Positions 60,189 to 64,000 of a stretch of 64,000 nucleotides of DNA are shown here, piece after piece (position 1 is the stretch's first letter; each line of letters starts with the position of its first letter). The notes beneath the pieces are model-generated. The model was not told the DNA's origin, searched no databases, and saw nothing but the letters and a program-made list of their open reading frames with translations. The DNA is from Bacillota bacterium (lineage in GTDB: Bacteria > Bacillota > Clostridia > Acetivibrionales > DSM-27016), in assembly GCA_023390115.1 (NCBI GenBank), contig JAEWDM010000022.1:546904-610903 (forward strand), in the 5' to 3' direction. The position numbers and the translations under genes are program-made.

Positions 60189-60602
60189 CTATTTTTCTCC
60201 TATTCCTTCATTGATATAAAACGGATACACAAGATTAAAAGGATTATTGGTAGCTCTGGCTTCATACTTTATATGAATATTTATTCTATTTGCTTCCAGC
60301 GCGTCCTGTAAAATTTCCACATCCAGATTAATAATACGGGGCTCCCACTGTATTAATGCATCCCTTACATCCTGCTTTAAAAGGTTGAGGACTGTAAAAT
60401 CCTTCTGAGAAAATACATACTCATGTATATTGGAGCCAAATTCCGGCATCATAACCCTCTCGTGGTATTTTGTCATAAGGATAAGATATATGGCCTCCTT
60501 AATATCCTCCTCATATTCAACCGTTTTAAACCTGCCTGTAATACTGTCTATAGAGGGAGGAAACTTCCATCCCCTTCCTAAAAAGCCATTAGTGTCCGCC
60601 AT
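60189..60602 (-). CDS. gp25/GPW-like baseplate wedge protein
   Basis: 137 residues. The pattern FLGRGWKFPPSID at the start, VEYEEDIKEAIYLILMTKYHERVMMPEFGSNIHEYVF near 30-65, and the following helix-strand elements are those of gp25-like lysozyme-fold wedge proteins (Pvc9 type), which trigger sheath polymerisation. It lies between the spike and the J proteins in the usual eCIS order. Confidence 0.93.
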   Translation of the reverse strand: MADTNGFLGRGWKFPPSIDSITGRFKTVEYEEDIKEAIYLILMTKYHERVMMPEFGSNIHEYVFSQKDFTVLNLLKQDVRDALIQWEPRIINLDVEILQDALEANRINIHIKYEARATNNPFNLVYPFYINEGIGEK

Positions 60603-60625
60603 AGCTTAAAACCCACCTCCATGCA

Positions 60626-61417
60626 TTAATTTATCTTAACCAGCGAGCCCTTAAGGTTTGCCACACCGTCAGATTTAAGGTTCAATACATTTGAGGCTTT
60701 TACATTCAGCATACCCGCTTCTATGTCCAGCGACTGGGCCTTTAATTTAATGGAATTGCTTCCCTCAATTTTTATGGCATCACTTTTTACAGCTATGCTG
60801 TTTGAATCCCCCTGAATATTGATTTTGGAAGAATTGCTGGTAAGCATCACTCCGTTTTCCGCTTTAATGCTTACCTTGCCATTTTCAACATCAATCTCAA
60901 CACAATTCTTTTTATCCTTATCCGTCACAGTCATTATGTTTTTCTCGTCATCCATACGTATATTAAGACCCTTGGGGGTCTTTACGTCAATATACTGCTT
61001 TCCATCCTCATCATAAAGATTTACCTCATGTCCTCCACGGGTTTTAAAGCCCTTTATATTGTTATTTTCATCAAAAGCCTTTTTATGGAACTTATCATCC
61101 GCCTTGTAAATACTTCCTATGACATAGGGTCTGTTTATATTCCCCTGATCAAATATTACAAGCACCTCATCACCCACCTCGGGCAGGGCATACATACCCC
61201 ACTGGCTTCCGCCGTACATAACCGCAACCCTCATCCAGTCGGATATATTGCGCTTTGCCTCTCTGACGAGAAGCTCCACCTTAACCATTCCGGGAAAATC
61301 CTTATTGTTGTTTTCCATAACCACGCCTATCATTACGCCGTGTATTACAGGCTCTCCTGCCTCATTTCTGGAATCCCTCCGTTCAATGGCATCATCCAGC
61401 AAATCATAAATCCCCAT
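60626..61417 (-). CDS. gpV/Gp5-like spike protein
   Basis: 263 residues. An N-terminal OB-fold domain (GVMIGVVMENNNKDFPGMVKVELL, then WGMYALPEVGDEVLVIFDQGNINRPYVIGSIY, near 28-105) is followed by a repetitive beta-helix (about 130-263, KGLNIRMDDEKN, VSIKAENGVML, SNSIKLKAQSLDIEAG), the needle of the spike. The tip should be the DUF4280 protein. Its start overlaps the gpD gene stop (TAATG). Confidence 0.93.
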   Translation of the reverse strand: MGIYDLLDDAIERRDSRNEAGEPVIHGVMIGVVMENNNKDFPGMVKVELLVREAKRNISDWMRVAVMYGGSQWGMYALPEVGDEVLVIFDQGNINRPYVIGSIYKADDKFHKKAFDENNNIKGFKTRGGHEVNLYDEDGKQYIDVKTPKGLNIRMDDEKNIMTVTDKDKKNCVEIDVENGKVSIKAENGVMLTSNSSKINIQGDSNSIAVKSDAIKIEGSNSIKLKAQSLDIEAGMLNVKASNVLNLKSDGVANLKGSLVKIN

Positions 61418-62523
61418 TAATCACCCAACCTCGCTTCAATCAATGTTGAAAAAAAAGACTCGTTTATGCTATGGGCAACCCGTAAAACATAATAATCACC
61501 ATCCAGATCGCTTCCAAGCTTTTTAACATTTATAAATCTTCCCGGCACAATCTCGGGAATTCCCGTACACTCTATATTTGCTGTGACATAGCTTCGGTTA
61601 AGCTTCTTCAAAAGCACCTCAGCTCTCTCCTGTGCCTCCTGCTCCGAGCCCACGGAGGAATCGACAACCACCTTTTTCAGCTTCTGCAAGGCTTTTTTTG
61701 CAGAAGGCCCTTTGCTCATCTGCACATTTGACATCGCAATGCCTGATATCATCTTTCCCTTGTCCGCATCAGTGCTTCTTACCTCCAGCTCCAGAACCTG
61801 GCCCTCAAGAGACGCCCTTCTTTCAAAGCTGAAAATATTATATCCCCATTCCAGGCTGATTACAGGAGCTTTTAACGGCATGGGCTTACGGAAATAGACC
61901 TTTCCCTGGCAGACAAAAAACTCATAATTTATCCTTGCTGCAAGCCGTACAAGAAAATCGAAATCACTTTCTCCCGCTATTTCTATCTTTTTTTCGGGTG
62001 TGTTAATGGAATCAACCTGTGTTCCCTCGCAAAAATTATTATAGGCCTGATTTTCCAATATACTTGAAACAACATCATTCAGCTTATTTTCAGTGCGCTG
62101 CCCGGTGGTCCGGGTATTCATCATTATGCCTTTAACATCGGTAGCTTCAACCCTTACGCCGGCGGCCTCATTCCCCATACGCAACACCACGCCGGAGATA
62201 TATCCCTTAAACACGTTTACCGTTTTAATATAGCCTATGTCAATGCTTACCTTCTTGCCAAGCTGAAAAAACTTCTCCATAATCCGGGGATCAAAGCATC
62301 TATTTGCGGGATCATATACCCCAAAAACCTCAAGCACACAGCCGCTTGCCTCATTTTCACACGTAAGCTCTATCTTAAGCTCCCTCACAAGCAACGACTC
62401 CGCAGCCAGTAAATCGTTTCCGTCTATGGTAATTTTATAAGTGGGCACTTTAAAATCACCGTATTTTGAAGACAGATCCTCAAAGGTATATTTATCATTC
62501 GTCATTAAGCTTTGGCCTGACAT
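61417..62523 (-). CDS. gpD/VgrG-like hub protein
   Basis: 368 residues. It matches the phage late control gene D family (Pvc8 N-terminal part): YKITIDGNDLLAAESLLVRELKIELT, the EAGDxV-like segment, and INYEFFVCQGKVYFRKP near 210. It forms the trimeric hub between tube and spike. gpD and gpV are separate genes here, as in many Gram-positive eCIS, rather than fused as in VgrG. Confidence 0.9.
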   Translation of the reverse strand: MSGQSLMTNDKYTFEDLSSKYGDFKVPTYKITIDGNDLLAAESLLVRELKIELTCENEASGCVLEVFGVYDPANRCFDPRIMEKFFQLGKKVSIDIGYIKTVNVFKGYISGVVLRMGNEAAGVRVEATDVKGIMMNTRTTGQRTENKLNDVVSSILENQAYNNFCEGTQVDSINTPEKKIEIAGESDFDFLVRLAARINYEFFVCQGKVYFRKPMPLKAPVISLEWGYNIFSFERRASLEGQVLELEVRSTDADKGKMISGIAMSNVQMSKGPSAKKALQKLKKVVVDSSVGSEQEAQERAEVLLKKLNRSYVTANIECTGIPEIVPGRFINVKKLGSDLDGDYYVLRVAHSINESFFSTLIEARLGD

Positions 62524-62543
62524 TTAAATTCCACCCTCCCGCC

Positions 62544-63230
62544 TCAAGTTATGGAAGGCACTTTTAGTACCATGCCGTGTTCAACCTTTCTTGGGTTTAA
62601 AATACCGTTTTCCCTTGCAATAACCCTCCACATAGCGGGATCGCCATATTCCTCGCCGGCCATATTCCAAAGCTGATCCATTCCTCTCAAGGATCGCTGC
62701 TTTGTCCTGTCCGGTGAATGAAGTACAGTTTTTTTTGCATTGTTTGCCGCTTCCTTAGTACCCTTAAAGCTGACGGTAAGCTTTGCCCTTACGGGTTTAC
62801 CGCTGGGCAAAAACATAGTATAGGTTTCCTGAACCGATTCTATTACAGCGTTAAAGCTCAGGGACCCCCAGGCAAATACCACTCTCGGAGGGCAATGGGT
62901 TTCAGAGTCTATTTTCATGAGATCTGTAATTTTGTCGGTATAAAGCCTTACATCCTCCCTGTCTCCCGAAATGGAATCCTTTACTGTCTGCAGAGAATCT
63001 GTCTGAGAATTTTTAAGGGAAATTTGACTATAAGTATCAAAGTACAGGGTCATACTCAGGCTGCTTGTGCCGCCTCCTATGAACTGCAGCATAAGATTAT
63101 CCGTCCCCGGTGCGGTCTCGGCACGGTACGAGTTATTGGTGGATATAACATATTCATTCGGATTGAAGAGCACCTTTATCTCTTCTTTAAGGTTTTTACC
63201 ATATTTTATAACCGCTTTTTCCAGTCCCAT
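62544..63230 (-). CDS. LysM-containing tube/baseplate connector protein (Pvc7-like)
   Basis: 228 residues. The N-terminal region (KEEIKVLFNPNEYVISTNNSYR, then LMLQFIGGGTSSLSMTLYFDTY) is typical of contractile-injection tube proteins that join the inner tube to the hub. A LysM domain closes the protein (DQLWNMAGEEYGDPAMWRVIARENGI...VEHGMVLKVPS, about 180-228). In phages and eCIS this is the Gp53-like/Pvc7 connector. Confidence 0.9.
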   Translation of the reverse strand: MGLEKAVIKYGKNLKEEIKVLFNPNEYVISTNNSYRAETAPGTDNLMLQFIGGGTSSLSMTLYFDTYSQISLKNSQTDSLQTVKDSISGDREDVRLYTDKITDLMKIDSETHCPPRVVFAWGSLSFNAVIESVQETYTMFLPSGKPVRAKLTVSFKGTKEAANNAKKTVLHSPDRTKQRSLRGMDQLWNMAGEEYGDPAMWRVIARENGILNPRKVEHGMVLKVPSIT

Positions 63231-63242
63231 TTTATCCTCTCC

Positions 63243-64000
63243 CTATCGGAACAATCCTCTTCGCTGTCTTTCAATTCTCAGCCTTTCCTCAAGCCTTTTA
63301 TAAATCTGATCCGCCAATTTTGAAATATCGGTTCCATTCCCCTGTATGTCAGCTCCTCCCGCTCTTACAAAGTCTTCCCGGCTTTCGTTGATAACCTTTA
63401 TTTTAGGAATGCTTGCTTCCCTGGGAGAATTTGCCTCAGTCTTTGAGCTTATAAAAGCATTGTCGTTTTTAGTACCTGTGCTGTTTACGTTAGCACCGCC
63501 TTTTTCCGCAGGCTGTGGGCTGCTCCTTAATATAAGCTCAGAAGGCGCTTGTTCATTAGCTTTAACAGCGGCTGCGGCATCCGTCAGAGTTATGGCTCCC
63601 ATCCGCTCCGGCAGCATGGGGTACGGTTCCTCTGCTTTCCCTCCAGTCCTTCGCTGCGCTTTAGGAAGCATAGGAATCCGTCCCCAGGCTGCCCCTACTG
63701 GCTTTTTGTGAACGTCAAGGCTTACGATTTTACTTAAAATGGCCCTCACAAAGCCTGACTTATTGGTAGGGAACGCCCCCTGTGGCGTTCTGAAGCCGGA
63801 TCGCGCCCCAAAGCGGGGACGTTCCTCAAAAACGACTGAAGCGGCCTCTGCTGTCCGTGTGTGCCCTGCTTCGTGCTCTTTCCACGCTTCACCTGCGCTG
63901 TGTTGCCTTAAAAGCATTTCGCCATGCTGTGCAAAGGGCCGGTAATTGCTTGGCACTGTCAGAGCCGGTAAAAGCTTCTGAATTGCTTGGAAAGCTGCGG
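63243..64000 (-). CDS. Unknown injection-system protein, N-terminus beyond the window, with palindromic elements in the coding sequence
   Basis: The reading frame is open to the right edge, so the start is not seen; a GTG at 63956 is possible but there is no SD. The conserved part appears to be the C-terminus (SREDFVRAGGADIQ...SKLADQIYKRLEERLRIERQRRGLF), similar to small helical proteins that sit between tube and LysM genes in eCIS loci. The middle encodes two palindromic elements (63610-63693 and 63768-63826), read as Arg/Pro/Gly-rich segments such as RIPMLPKAQRRTGGKAEEPYPM. The protein may tolerate this because the N-terminal part is disordered. Confidence 0.6.
   Translation of the reverse strand, partial: AAFQAIQKLLPALTVPSNYRPFAQHGEMLLRQHSAGEAWKEHEAGHTRTAEAASVVFEERPRFGARSGFRTPQGAFPTNKSGFVRAILSKIVSLDVHKKPVGAAWGRIPMLPKAQRRTGGKAEEPYPMLPERMGAITLTDAAAAVKANEQAPSELILRSSPQPAEKGGANVNSTGTKNDNAFISSKTEANSPREASIPKIKVINESREDFVRAGGADIQGNGTDISKLADQIYKRLEERLRIERQRRGLFR
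63610..63693. repeat. Palindromic element B, full copy inside the last gene (84 bp)
   Basis: About 30-base imperfect arms, GGCAGCATGGGGTACGGTTCC... and its inverse ...GGAATCCGTCCCCAGGCTGCC, surround a 25-base centre. The length is 28 codons and leaves the host frame open. A truncated copy lies at 50335-50383. Confidence 0.7.
63768..63826. repeat. Palindromic element C inside the last gene (59 bp)
   Basis: AGGGAACGCCCC at the left and GGGGACGTTCCT at the right are near-perfect inverse copies, with further pairing of C-rich and G-rich tracts inside. It is read through by the open frame. Sequence and arms differ from element B and from the hypD element. Confidence 0.55.

Noticed and set aside
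60626..62523. Type VI secretion (VgrG) interpretation
   Set aside because: gpD and gpV are separate short genes, and no TssJ, TssL, TssM or ClpV-type gene is present.
53822..63230. Interpretation of the tail genes as a prophage
   Set aside because: No capsid, portal, terminase, integrase or lysis gene is seen, whereas AAA+, DUF4157, DUF4255 and DUF4280 genes typical of eCIS are interleaved.

Overview
The window looks like a chromosomal segment of an anaerobic, spore-former-type member of the Clostridia (Firmicutes). The basis is the PolC-type replicative polymerase, the conserved order rpsB-tsf-pyrH-frr-uppS-cdsA-dxr-rseP-ispG-polC-rimP-nusA-rnpM-ylxQ-infB-rbfA-nrnA-truB-ribF, strong GGAGG ribosome binding sites, frequent TTG and GTG starts, and [NiFe]-hydrogenase maturation genes. 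The species cannot be named from the sequence alone.

Left third (1-32.9 kb, all minus strand). Read in transcription order from the right, a good sigma-A promoter (33063..33035) and a structured leader drive rpsB and tsf. Then follow pyrH and frr, a single-PASTA-like small protein, lipid and isoprenoid genes (uppS, cdsA, dxr, rseP, ispG), polC, and the rimP-nusA-infB-rbfA-truB-ribF translation block. The block runs straight into hypF-hypC-hypD-hypE (hypA and hypB are not in the window). A separately promoted efflux operon follows: ABC ATPase, Yip1-like membrane protein, HlyD-like adaptor and MacB-like permease. The window opens inside a secreted subtilisin-like protease.

Right half (33.2-64 kb) is an accessory locus made of two convergent operons that together encode a phage-tail-like contractile injection system of the extracellular (eCIS) type. 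The minus-strand operon enters from beyond 64 kb. It carries an open-ended unknown protein, a LysM tube/baseplate connector, the gpD-like hub, a gpV-like spike, gp25, two baseplate-J-like proteins, a tail-I-like protein, a DUF4157 cargo with a C-terminal toxin-like domain, a CPCC-type small protein (possible immunity), an AAA+ ATPase, a kinase-fold protein resembling the LanM dehydratase domain, and an unknown charged protein. The plus-strand operon starts next to rpsB at a clear promoter. It encodes an Ig-ended unknown protein, a membrane pseudokinase-like protein, a large membrane sensor with an apparently inactive nucleotidyl-cyclase domain, a MORN-repeat membrane protein, a TolC-like exported protein, an exported coiled-coil/stalk-domain protein, and then DUF4255 (Pvc16-like), an unknown and a DUF4280 PAAR-like spike tip.

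The most unusual content is the link between an eCIS and a membrane-anchored sensory/envelope module, two putative cargo proteins that share an N-terminal linker motif (one a LanM-dehydratase-like enzyme without a cyclase), and several palindromic repeat elements, some sitting in frame inside coding genes (hypD and the last gene of the window).
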